From NCBI GenBank assembly GCA_003232155.1, contig QILY01000054.1, forward strand, positions 1 to 6,531: a stretch of DNA of 6,531 nt. The letters are read 5' to 3'. Made by a program: the position numbers and the translations under genes. Below, in pieces: positions 1-6,513 of this stretch. The stretch comes from Maribacter sp. (GTDB lineage Bacteria; Bacteroidota; Bacteroidia; Flavobacteriales; Flavobacteriaceae). The notes under the pieces are model-generated. The model made no database searches and had not been told where the DNA came from. It saw only the letters and a program-made list of their open reading frames with translations. Position 1 is the first letter of the stretch, and every line of letters starts with the position of its first letter.

Positions 1-2543
1 GCAGAATTTCTACTGGCATTAATATTTCCGTAAAGAGATCTTGTCACTATTTTTTCGTACAGTTCTTTATAGTCAGTATTGTCCCCTATTTTCTGAAGGG
101 CATATTGTTGAATTACCAACAGAGGCAATACAATATTTTCTCTAATCTTGATAGATTCACGAGATACGGCTTCATGTTCCATTAGAATATCCATATCTGA
201 GATAAGTAACAGCATTTCTTTTGATAGCTTATATTCATTGAAGAGAATCATCCAAAAATCCCCATAAGTTTCATTTTCTTTCATATAGCTGGTCAACTCA
301 AAATAACATTTTGACAAAGACATCATGCTATTGAGCATCAAAGCTTTAAACACAGGAACTTCATTGTACAAGGTCTTAACTTCTTCTAGCCTACCTTGGT
401 CTTTAAGTGTCTGTATTGCAGTGCCCAAGCCAAAATACCCAGGTACGTTTTGTTTCAATTGGCTCCAAGAACCTACAAATGAAATGGCCCTTAAATCAGT
501 GAGTTCCAACTTGGCTTTATTACCTCGTTTACCAGGCCTACTACCAATATTAGCTTTGGTATAATACTTTAAGGTACTCATATCTTCAAGATATGACATG
601 AACTTATCATGGTGTTTTAGAGCATTATATTTTTCAAAACTTAGATTAGATAACTCCTCGATCAAATCTCGTGATGTTTTTGAAATTACATTTTCTTTTC
701 CGAAAATATTATTTGATAAACCCGCTGTCAACAATTGTTCGCAGTTATATACAAACTGCTCTTTAGTACCATATGTACTGGTAATAGTCTGCCCCTGAAT
801 GGTCAACTGAATCTCATTATTAGCAATATCTTTGGTCTGTGCTGCGTAGAAACGATGGGTTTTTCCACCACCACGTGCCGGTGGCCCACCACGCCCATCA
901 AAAAATATGGCCTTGATATCATTCTCTGCACATAGAGCCGATAAGCTTTCTTTTGTTTTTAAAATAGACCAATTCGCTTTTAAATACCCCCCATCTTTGG
1001 TACCATCAGAAAAACCTAACATAATGGTCTGTTTCTTATTTCTTCGTTTCAAGTGTTCATTATATTCAGGCAAATTGAACATATGTTTCATGGTAGCTTC
1101 TGCGCGATCCATACCTACCATAGTTTCAAAAAGAGGAACGATATCAAAAGTGATTTCATTGGCTTCCCAACCCATCCATCGAAATAATCCATAGACAAAA
1201 AGAATAGAAAATATATCTTCTGAATTACTAATAATATAACGATTACAACCCTCCTCACCATTTTTTGCTTGAATGTTCTTTAACTGTGAGATATTGTTTA
1301 TGGTATCACGTACAATACCTTCTTCAAAATCATCAGAAGAGAGTTTAAACTTTTTGTGCAACAATATATCCTGTAATTCTACTTCAGAAAGTTCATCGAT
1401 ACTTTCAGAAATAATTGCATTTTTCTTTAAAATAGCTTCTACGACCAACCTATGTTGACTATGGTCTTGGCGAATATCTAAGGTCGCAAAATGCGTTTTA
1501 AATATTTTTACCTTATCGATGAATTGATCCAAATCTCTTAAATACAATCCGTGGTACTTTGTAATCAATGACCCTCGAATAGCAAGTAAAGGGGTTATAA
1601 TGTCTTCATAACTTACCGTTTTCTTAGGGTTGAACATAGCCGTGTACAGATTATTTCTGAGCTGTGTTATCGACGCTTGAAGATCTTTGAATGTCAGTTT
1701 TTGCTGTAAGTTCTTTAAATCGTTATAATAGCATTTCATCAAGTTAATACGAAGTTCATCAGCTACATCATTCGTAATATCAGCGGTAACAAAAGGGTTA
1801 CCATCACGATCACCACCAGGCCAAAAACCCAACTTCATAATATTATGGTTCTCAAAATCACGGTTTCCGATGTTTGACTTTATATAAGAATAAAGGTCGC
1901 CGACCGCATCATAATATACGTTTCTTAAAATGTATATTATATTCTTAGCTTCATCTAAAGGCGTAGGCTTCTTTGCATTGATCAGAGAGGTTAAACCTAG
2001 TTGCTGAAGAGTCACATCAATTTCATCAATCTTATCTTCTAGTATCAAAGATCTAAGATTCGCAATTATATCTAAAATAGCTGGAGTATAAAACTGGGTC
2101 GGGTGTGCCGTAAGAACAATTCGAGCACTAAAATTAGACAGTTGATCTGCAATTTGATCCCAACTTTTAGTCTGGTCCACTAATTGAAAATAATCTTTAA
2201 TCGATAGTGAACTTGTATGTTCATGCAATTTAGGAAATGCCGCATCTTCAACACTATCATACAAAACCACTTGGCGTTCTACATATTGTATAATACGGAA
2301 CATAAAATCAATGCGGTCTTGCTCAGATTCAATATTGGCATAATTCTGAAAAAAGGATTCTAAGATCTCTCTTGGGTTAAGGCCAGATTTGAGCCCCTTT
2401 TGACATTGATCTAACATCAAAGGAATTATCATACCTACATTTTCAATATTATGATAGGGCAAATTCAAAAACAAGCTATTATATACATTAAACTTGTTAT
2501 TGACTGATTTTTTAAACTCTACTAACCGCTCTGATTGTTGCAT
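1..2543 (-). CDS. ppc: Phosphoenolpyruvate carboxylase, 3' end cut by window edge
   Basis: This cytosolic enzyme carboxylates phosphoenolpyruvate with bicarbonate to oxaloacetate and phosphate, refilling the TCA cycle. I read 847 complete codons from the ATG at 2543-2541 without a stop. Family motifs appear in order: VLTAHPTQ (residues 143-150, catalytic His147), GGDRDGNP (243-250), an LDIRQD stretch, GFSDGTKDGG (510-519, Lys516), the catalytic loop FDGRGGPPARGGG (548-560) and GSRPGKRG (667-674). Residues aligning with the E. coli aspartate-inhibitor site are present as Arg557, Lys745, Arg801 and Asn846, so feedback inhibition by aspartate is plausible. E. coli has His at the position of Asp549. 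The last residues, NINASRNS plus a partial Ala codon, match the family's RNTG-like C-terminus, so probably only the stop or a few codons are missing. The protein is slightly shorter than the 883-residue E. coli enzyme. It stands alone, 301 bases after the preceding gene. The identification is very secure. Confidence 0.97.
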   Translation of the reverse strand, partial: MQQSERLVEFKKSVNNKFNVYNSLFLNLPYHNIENVGMIIPLMLDQCQKGLKSGLNPREILESFFQNYANIESEQDRIDFMFRIIQYVERQVVLYDSVEDAAFPKLHEHTSSLSIKDYFQLVDQTKSWDQIADQLSNFSARIVLTAHPTQFYTPAILDIIANLRSLILEDKIDEIDVTLQQLGLTSLINAKKPTPLDEAKNIIYILRNVYYDAVGDLYSYIKSNIGNRDFENHNIMKLGFWPGGDRDGNPFVTADITNDVADELRINLMKCYYNDLKNLQQKLTFKDLQASITQLRNNLYTAMFNPKKTVSYEDIITPLLAIRGSLITKYHGLYLRDLDQFIDKVKIFKTHFATLDIRQDHSQHRLVVEAILKKNAIISESIDELSEVELQDILLHKKFKLSSDDFEEGIVRDTINNISQLKNIQAKNGEEGCNRYIISNSEDIFSILFVYGLFRWMGWEANEITFDIVPLFETMVGMDRAEATMKHMFNLPEYNEHLKRRNKKQTIMLGFSDGTKDGGYLKANWSILKTKESLSALCAENDIKAIFFDGRGGPPARGGGKTHRFYAAQTKDIANNEIQLTIQGQTITSTYGTKEQFVYNCEQLLTAGLSNNIFGKENVISKTSRDLIEELSNLSFEKYNALKHHDKFMSYLEDMSTLKYYTKANIGSRPGKRGNKAKLELTDLRAISFVGSWSQLKQNVPGYFGLGTAIQTLKDQGRLEEVKTLYNEVPVFKALMLNSMMSLSKCYFELTSYMKENETYGDFWMILFNEYKLSKEMLLLISDMDILMEHEAVSRESIKIRENIVLPLLVIQQYALQKIGDNTDYKELYEKIVTRSLYGNINASRNS

Positions 2544-2549
2544 ATATTT

Positions 2550-2554
2550 TCCTT
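2550..2554 (-). promoter_or_regulatory. Ribosome binding site of ppc
   Basis: On the minus strand AAGGA stands just upstream of the ppc ATG, with about 6 bases between them. It is the clearest Shine-Dalgarno-like sequence in the window, where other starts are preceded by A/T-rich sequence only. It supports the ATG at 2543 as the start. A nearby upstream ATG (about 28 bases away) is out of frame. Confidence 0.5.
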
Positions 2555-2662
2555 ATTGTACCAATATTCATTTTTTCACATCCATAGAAAGTACCACTGG
2601 TAAATTCGACCTCAAATATCGTTATAATTAAGCGTATTAAGAATCTGGCCTTGCTTAAATCA

Positions 2663-2692
2663 CAAAATAAATACCTTACACCACAAAACCAA
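2663..2692 (-). promoter_or_regulatory. Candidate Bacteroidota-type promoter for ppc
   Basis: On the minus strand a TTG (2690-2692) is followed after 19 bases by TTATTTTG (2663-2670), which matches 7 of 8 positions of the implied TAnnTTTG -7 consensus of Bacteroidota if the second base is allowed to differ. The spacing fits the usual -33/-7 distance. It would give a leader of about 110 bases before ppc. Such weak matches arise often in AT-rich DNA, so this is only a candidate. Confidence 0.3.
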
Positions 2693-2740
2693 CAAGCTTC
2701 ACAACAATATTTTTTGGAAGATAGGTGTTAATTTAGTTTC

Positions 2741-2760
2741 ATTCTCGTGAAGGCGGGAAT
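2741..2760. repeat. Short palindromic repeat-like hairpin
   Basis: ATTCTCGTGAAGGCGGGAAT folds on the plus strand into an 8-bp stem, two pairs being G-T, around a GAAG loop. It closely resembles the perfect palindrome ATTCCCGC-GAAG-GCGGGAAT, a type of short dispersed intergenic repeat I recall from many bacterial genomes. The copy appears decayed, because the two differences from the perfect form both weaken pairing on the minus strand. Only one copy is visible here, so repeat status rests on recall and not on copies within the window. Confidence 0.5.
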
Positions 2761-2770
2761 TTCGTTAAAC

Positions 2771-2826
2771 ACCCTGCCACTCTTCAGCTCGTCCACAGCT
2801 CTCGCTGTGTCGCCCCTCAAGGAGAC
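2771..2826. repeat. GC-rich, repeat-like block with a CACAGC/GCTGTG hairpin
   Basis: This block contrasts with its AT-rich surroundings. It contains a perfect 6-bp inverted repeat, CACAGC (2794-2799) and GCTGTG (2804-2809), around TCTC, followed by a CCCCTCAAGGAGA segment. The style resembles dispersed repeat debris seen in intergenic regions of Flavobacteriaceae. It could also be part of a transcript-end structure for the glycosylase gene, but no T-run follows on the minus strand. It directly adjoins the palindrome at 2741-2760, so the two may form one composite element. Confidence 0.35.
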
Positions 2827-2844
2827 AATCCACATTATTAAAAT

Positions 2845-3558
2845 CTATAGCGAAAAGAATTCTCTATACTGCATCACCCTGAAATCTAGCGTATTAAAAT
2901 CTGGATTTTCATCTTTCAACCTTTTATATGCATCCATACTACCTATTGCCCTATTGGCAGCTCCTGACGGTGCTGTAAGTGATATAGTTTTTATTTTTCG
3001 AATATTATTTACCTCTTTTGTTCCTAGCCCTTCGACTACGCTCAGGGTGACATCTTTGGGTAAAACAAATTCATGAACTCTTGGAACTATATCAGAGACA
3101 ACTTTTAATTGCAAGCCGTATTCTTTTAAATGCTTTCTAAAAAAGTACTCTGGACCGTTTTTGCTATTTCCACCGGTGAACAAAAGTGTATCTACATTTT
3201 TGTATTCCCGCAAATAACCCAAAAGGTTTCTTAGCTTTATGTTTTGCATACCTAAATCAGAAGCATCTATTTTTTCACGCTCGGCACTATGTACAATATC
3301 GCACACTCCTATTTTATGTTCGAGTAAAAAATATTTACGTTGTTTTACAGCAAATTCAGTAGGTTCATATTGTAGATTAAGGCTGAAAATTTTATCTAAA
3401 ATAGGCCAAAGCATACCATTTTTACTTCCATAGCAAAAATCAACATCTTCCTTTTTTAGCTCACCTATAGTAAATCTAGGGGGTGGAAGTGTGCCTACAA
3501 TCAATTTTGTAGCTTCTGGAAATAGAAAAGGTTTGTATGGATGGGTGTGAAGAAACAT
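2845..3558 (-). CDS. Uracil-DNA glycosylase superfamily protein
   Basis: This 237-residue protein is probably a DNA-repair glycosylase that removes deaminated or mismatched bases (uracil or hypoxanthine) and starts base-excision repair. The N-terminal motif KLIVGTLPPP (residues 18-27) fits the superfamily's first active-site loop. FCYGSKNGMLWPIL (41-54) matches the aromatic/Asn/Trp segment typical of family members, with Asn47 a candidate active-site residue. LTAPSGAANRA (194-204) fits the second, DNA-intercalating loop. The substrate cannot be told from sequence; a hypoxanthine- or mismatch-type enzyme is possible. Residues 169-178 (DVTLSVVEGL) are encoded by an apparent short genomic repeat that keeps the frame and lies between VPRVHEFVLP and the second motif, in what is probably a surface loop. 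The gene starts 30 bases after the lipoprotein gene and is probably the last of a yaaA-lipoprotein-glycosylase transcript. No strong Shine-Dalgarno precedes the ATG. The superfamily call is fairly firm; the specific activity is not. Confidence 0.8.
   Translation of the reverse strand: MFLHTHPYKPFLFPEATKLIVGTLPPPRFTIGELKKEDVDFCYGSKNGMLWPILDKIFSLNLQYEPTEFAVKQRKYFLLEHKIGVCDIVHSAEREKIDASDLGMQNIKLRNLLGYLREYKNVDTLLFTGGNSKNGPEYFFRKHLKEYGLQLKVVSDIVPRVHEFVLPKDVTLSVVEGLGTKEVNNIRKIKTISLTAPSGAANRAIGSMDAYKRLKDENPDFNTLDFRVMQYREFFSL
3028..3052. repeat. Short dispersed repeat inside the glycosylase gene
   Basis: The plus strand reads CCCTTCGACTACGCTCAGGG followed by TGACA. I recognise this as a widespread short bacterial repeat, usually intergenic, of the form CCCTGAGCnnAGTCGAAGGG on the other strand. 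Its CCCT/AGGG ends pair to form a small imperfect hairpin. Here it lies inside a coding region and is read as VTLSVVEGL without breaking the frame. It is much richer in G+C than the flanking gene. Only one copy is visible in this window, so its repeat status rests on recall. Confidence 0.65.
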
Positions 3559-3588
3559 TTTACGCTTCAGTTATTTCTCAACAAATAC

Positions 3589-3972
3589 TTAATCCACTAT
3601 AAAATTCAAAGAAATATTACCCTCTTCAGTAATACTAAGCTCATAGGTATAGAAACCTATCTCTAATGGGGTTTCACCAACAAAATCAATAGGTTGAAGT
3701 ATATAAGTCCCATCGCCGGATTTTGCTTCAATAAACGCAAATTGAAAAGCAATATCATATACCAAATACTCTGAAAAGTCACCAGCTGCTACATTATTAT
3801 GTACATTTTCAGCATCTCCTACTTGAACTTCATCAAAATCAACACTGCTATTGTTCTTTATACGAATATTGACCCCTGTTATATCATCATCACGATCAGT
3901 ACATCCGATAGCGAAAAACAAAATTGTGCAAAGTAAAATAATTGGATTTTTCATGCTCTTAATTTTATACAT
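3589..3972 (-). CDS. Small acidic surface lipoprotein, function unknown
   Basis: This protein of 127 residues has a lipoprotein signal peptide: Lys residues at the N-terminus, a hydrophobic core (about residues 10-22) and the lipobox FAIGC with the acylated Cys24. The residues after it, TDRDDD, are acidic and resemble the export signal that sends Bacteroidota lipoproteins to the outer surface, so surface exposure is likely. The mature part of about 100 residues alternates polar and hydrophobic segments and is probably all beta. It includes VNIRIKNNSS, a FAFIEAKSGDGTY strand and PIDFVGETPL. I recall similar small lipoproteins in flavobacteria but no function. Met7 (codon 3952-3954) is an alternative start that would give a more typical short signal peptide; neither ATG has a clear Shine-Dalgarno. 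It lies 40 bases after yaaA and 30 bases before the glycosylase gene, so is probably co-transcribed with both. Confidence 0.85.
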   Translation of the reverse strand: MYKIKSMKNPIILLCTILFFAIGCTDRDDDITGVNIRIKNNSSVDFDEVQVGDAENVHNNVAAGDFSEYLVYDIAFQFAFIEAKSGDGTYILQPIDFVGETPLEIGFYTYELSITEEGNISLNFIVD

Positions 3973-4012
3973 AGATGTTATAAAATTAAAACGGTAGCTT
4001 TTGGAAAATATT

Positions 4013-4774
4013 CTATCTAATAAATACGGGTTGGTTCTCTTTTAAGGTGTGCTCTTTACTGAAGATATATTCATCTAAATCAAAACCTCTGATATCATCT
4101 AAAGTCTTTGCATTTGAATCTATAATATAACGTACCATTGACCCTCTTGCTTTTTTAGCGAAGAAGCTGATAACCTTTAGCTTATCATTTTTCCAGTCTT
4201 TGAAAATTGGTGTAATTACAGGTACTTTAAGTGTTTTTTCATCAATAGCTCCAAAATATTCGTTGCTAGCCAGGTTAACAAAGAGTTCATCATCTTTCAA
4301 CTCTGCATTCAAATGTGCAGTCAAGTCGGTTTTCCAAAATTCATATAGATTTTTTTTACGCCCCACTTTCAATGAAGTACCCATTTCCAATCGATAGGGT
4401 TGTACCAAATCTAAAGGTTGTAATATGCCATAAAGACCTGATAAAATTCGTAAAGTATCTTGAAGTTTATCTATATTCTTTTCAGAAATGGTATAAGCAT
4501 CAAGACCTTGGTATACATCGCCGTTAAATGCATATACTGCAGGGCGTGCATTTTTCAGTGTAAATGGGGTAGAAAATTGTTGGTTACGCTCCCAATTCAA
4601 TTGTGCCAGATTATCAGAAATACCCATAAGCTCAGATAAAGCTTTCGGCTTTTTCTTGGCCAATATCTTATTGAGTTTTTCTGACTGCTCTAAAAAATTA
4701 GGCTGTGTATATTTAGTAGTGGGCAGTTCACTTTCAAAATTCAATGATTTTGCCGGAGATATAACAATTTTCAT
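4013..4774 (-). CDS. yaaA: Peroxide stress protein YaaA (DUF328/UPF0246)
   Basis: YaaA is a cytosolic protein that in E. coli limits intracellular free iron during hydrogen peroxide stress, thereby reducing Fenton damage to DNA and proteins; the E. coli protein has also been linked to DNA binding. The 253-residue length fits the E. coli protein of about 258. Conserved segments are all present: ISPAKSL (residues 5-11), MGISDNLAQLN (50-60), NARPAVYAFNGDVYQGL (75-91), LSGLYGILQPLDLVQPYRLE (111-130), NLASNEYF (167-174) and ISFFAKKARGSMVRYII (202-218). The ATG at 4774 directly starts the conserved MKIVISPAK N-terminus, so the start is secure although only an A-rich stretch precedes it. It lies 96 bases after the rRNA pseudouridine synthase gene, and heads a likely three-gene transcript with the lipoprotein and the DNA glycosylase. 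No OxyR-like operator could be recognised. The family is certain; the precise biochemical activity is not well settled. Confidence 0.95.
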   Translation of the reverse strand: MKIVISPAKSLNFESELPTTKYTQPNFLEQSEKLNKILAKKKPKALSELMGISDNLAQLNWERNQQFSTPFTLKNARPAVYAFNGDVYQGLDAYTISEKNIDKLQDTLRILSGLYGILQPLDLVQPYRLEMGTSLKVGRKKNLYEFWKTDLTAHLNAELKDDELFVNLASNEYFGAIDEKTLKVPVITPIFKDWKNDKLKVISFFAKKARGSMVRYIIDSNAKTLDDIRGFDLDEYIFSKEHTLKENQPVFIR

Positions 4775-4841
4775 TTTTTAATAATTTTATATAAAAATAA
4801 AACCAATTTTTGGTATAACCTATGATGCCCTAAAAGAGTTC

Positions 4842-4857
4842 TCAATAAAGCTATTGA
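4842..4857 (-). terminator. Weak candidate terminator after the pseudouridine synthase gene
   Basis: On the minus strand TCAATA and TATTGA pair as a 6-bp stem around GCTT, followed about 6 bases later by TCTTTTA. The position, 14 bases after the stop codon and before yaaA, suits the end of the PASTA-synthase transcript. The stem is AT-rich and the T-run short, so termination would be inefficient and some read-through into yaaA is possible. Confidence 0.25.
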
Positions 4858-4870
4858 AGTAATCTATAGC

Positions 4871-5896
4871 CTACTGGCTATGTCGGGAATAGTCTCGCCA
4901 TTTTTCAATGCAACTGGCCATATCTTCTGGAATTTCAGAATTGAACCGCATCATTTCACCTGTCGTGGGGTGTACAAACCCCAATGTTTTAGCATGTAAT
5001 GCCTGCCTTGGCAGAACTTTAAAGGCATTTTCAACAAATTGTTTGTATTTCGTGAACGTGGTGCCCTTCATTATTTTTTCGCCGCCATAACGCTCATCAT
5101 TGAACAAAGTATGTCCAATATATTTCATATGCACACGAATTTGGTGTGTTCTCCCCGTTTCTAATTTACAAGAAACCAAAGTCACATAGCCCAAACGCTC
5201 AATAACCTTGTAGTGCGTTACCGCATCTTTTCCTTCCTCTCCATCAGGAAAAACATGCATTTGAAGTCTATTTTTAGGATGGCGCGCTATATTACCTTCA
5301 ATAGTTCCTTCATCATCATCCATATTGCCCCATACAATGGCCACATATTCACGTTCTGAGGTTTTATCAAAAAACTGTTTGGCCAAATGCGTCATCGCAG
5401 CTTCAGTTTTAGCTACCAACAATAAACCAGAAGTATCTTTATCAATACGATGCACCAAACCTGGGCGTTCGTTACTATTTATGGGGAGGTTATCAATATG
5501 ATATATTAAGGCGTTTATGAGTGTACCTGAATAATTTCCGTGACCAGGGTGCACAACCATACCAGCAGGTTTGTTGACTACCAATAGTACATCATCTTCA
5601 TAAACAATATCTAATGGAATATCTTCAGGAACCAACAAAAACTCATGCGGCGGGTGCTCGAACATCACCTTTACCTCATCACCAGCTTTTACCTTATAAT
5701 TCTGTTTTACAATAGCTGCATTTACCCATACATTACCATCTTTGGCAGCTTGCTGTATTTTATTACGGGTTGCATTTTCAATGAAATTCATCAAAAATTT
5801 ATCTACACGGAGTGGCTTTTGACCTTTGGGTGCTACAATTTTATGATGCTCAAAAAGCTCGTCTTCTTGAAGTTCAGGACCATTTTGAGGCTCCAT
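4871..5896 (-). CDS. RluD-type 23S rRNA pseudouridine synthase (RluA family)
   Basis: This cytosolic enzyme isomerises specific uridines of 23S rRNA to pseudouridine, probably those in helix 69 if it is a true RluD. It has 341 residues. An S4 RNA-binding domain spans about residues 29-80 (LRVDKFL, then GNVWVNAAIVKQNYKVKAGDEV). The catalytic domain follows, with DDVLLVVNKPAGMVVHPG (101-118), the signature RPGLVHRIDKDTSGLLLVAK (144-163) with catalytic Asp152, GRTHQIRVH (248-256) and ALHAKTLGFVHP (299-310). The S4 domain and the HRIDKDTSG motif favour RluD over RluA or RluC, but the exact target uridines cannot be read from sequence. The ATG lies only 3 bases after the stop of the PASTA gene and has no Shine-Dalgarno of its own, which suggests translational coupling. 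The 20-residue acidic leader before the S4 domain is usual for flavobacterial homologues. The family is certain; the RluD subclass is likely. Confidence 0.95.
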   Translation of the reverse strand: MEPQNGPELQEDELFEHHKIVAPKGQKPLRVDKFLMNFIENATRNKIQQAAKDGNVWVNAAIVKQNYKVKAGDEVKVMFEHPPHEFLLVPEDIPLDIVYEDDVLLVVNKPAGMVVHPGHGNYSGTLINALIYHIDNLPINSNERPGLVHRIDKDTSGLLLVAKTEAAMTHLAKQFFDKTSEREYVAIVWGNMDDDEGTIEGNIARHPKNRLQMHVFPDGEEGKDAVTHYKVIERLGYVTLVSCKLETGRTHQIRVHMKYIGHTLFNDERYGGEKIMKGTTFTKYKQFVENAFKVLPRQALHAKTLGFVHPTTGEMMRFNSEIPEDMASCIEKWRDYSRHSQ

Positions 5897-5899
5897 ACG

Positions 5900-6487
5900 T
5901 TATTCTGAATCTGCTTTTATTTTTGCCCGACTGGTAATTGTACCATTACCACACACTAATTCTACCTTTGAGGTTTTGGGTAGCTTATCTCCTGTATTTA
6001 TACGCTTACCCTTATACTTAATATAGTACACCATATCTTTTCCTAATTCATCAATATAAGTAACACGCTGCACATCAAGACCAACTGCGCGTAACATTGA
6101 AGAAGCGTTGCGTTGGGTAACTTGTATAATATTGGGCACCGTAACTTTTTTATAGCCTGAAGGGTTTATGGTAAAATATATTTTACGATTTTCTTTCACT
6201 TTATTCCCTGCTGGTGGGTCTTGTTCTATAATAGAAAAGCGAGGGTAATTAGGGCTATAATTTGCTGAATCTAAAACCTCATAACGCAAATTTGCATTTT
6301 CGACCGCTTTTCGCATATCCATTACTGACATTTTAGAAAAATCGGGTACCTCAACAAATTCACCATGATTAGTTGTATTATTCAACCATCGTAATAATGA
6401 GAATACCAATATTATAACAGCCAAAAGCGCGAGGCCAAGCTGTATAATAAAAGTTCTACTCCTTAAAAAATTGAAAAAATTTCTCAT
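5900..6487 (-). CDS. Membrane-anchored PASTA-domain protein
   Basis: This 195-residue protein has a short basic cytoplasmic end, one transmembrane helix (about residues 13-33) and two PASTA domains facing the periplasm: one about 44-109 (FVEVPDFSKMSVMDMRKAVENANL, then IIEQDPPAGNKV) and one about 115-180 (VTVPNIIQVTQRNASSMLRAVGL, then GDKLPKTSKVELV). PASTA domains of other proteins bind muropeptides or beta-lactams, or act as spacers. In Gram-positive bacteria they usually form the outer part of Ser/Thr kinases or penicillin-binding proteins, but here no kinase or transpeptidase domain is present. A role in peptidoglycan sensing or envelope assembly is inference only. It is the first gene of a pair with the RluD-type synthase, 3 bases downstream. 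From memory, this pair often lies next to a D-Ala-D-Ala ligase gene in flavobacteria, which would fall outside this window. The ATG at 6487 gives an ordinary N-terminus and is 19 bases after a promoter-like box. Confidence 0.88.
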   Translation of the reverse strand: MRNFFNFLRSRTFIIQLGLALLAVIILVFSLLRWLNNTTNHGEFVEVPDFSKMSVMDMRKAVENANLRYEVLDSANYSPNYPRFSIIEQDPPAGNKVKENRKIYFTINPSGYKKVTVPNIIQVTQRNASSMLRAVGLDVQRVTYIDELGKDMVYYIKYKGKRINTGDKLPKTSKVELVCGNGTITSRAKIKADSE

Positions 6488-6505
6488 TGATTCATTTTAA
6501 CTTCA

Positions 6506-6513
6506 CAAATATA
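6506..6513 (-). promoter_or_regulatory. Bacteroidota-type -7 box before the PASTA gene
   Basis: On the minus strand the sequence TATATTTG matches the TAnnTTTG -7 element of Bacteroidota promoters exactly. The matching -33 TTG would lie at or just beyond the right edge of the window, so it cannot be checked. Transcription would begin near 6500, giving a leader of only about 13 bases before the PASTA start codon. Confidence 0.45.

Larger units (their letters stand above)
2544..2844. other. Gene-free gap between the glycosylase gene and ppc
   Basis: No credible reading frame is visible on either strand in these 301 bases. The part nearest ppc (2544-2740) is AT-rich and holds the candidate ppc promoter. 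The part nearest the glycosylase gene (about 2741-2826) is clearly richer in G+C and contains two hairpin-forming segments, described separately. I see no tRNA or riboswitch. No hairpin followed by a T-run is visible to end transcription after the glycosylase gene. Confidence 0.6.

Noticed and set aside
325..1458. Several plus-strand reading frames of 61-95 codons
   Set aside because: All lie antisense to ppc, whose minus-strand frame is unbroken and carries all family motifs. The plus-strand peptides show no recognisable domain.
2747..3076. Plus-strand reading frame of 109 codons
   Set aside because: It runs across repeat-like sequence and then antisense to the glycosylase gene. Its peptide (for example LPLFSSSTALAVSPLK) looks like translated repeat sequence, not a gene.
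4802..4814. ACCAA-TTT-TTGGT inverted repeat upstream of yaaA as a possible operator
   Set aside because: Five-base arms are too short to separate from chance in AT-rich DNA, and it does not match a regulator site I know.
4866..4881. Inverted repeat ATAGCC-TACT-GGCTAT at the end of the pseudouridine synthase gene
   Set aside because: It overlaps the stop codon and has no T-run after it on the minus strand, so I do not call it a terminator.
5645..5908. Plus-strand reading frame of 87 codons with hydrophobic content
   Set aside because: It is antisense to the S4 domain of the pseudouridine synthase, which is strongly supported. The hydrophobicity comes from the complementary AT-rich codons.
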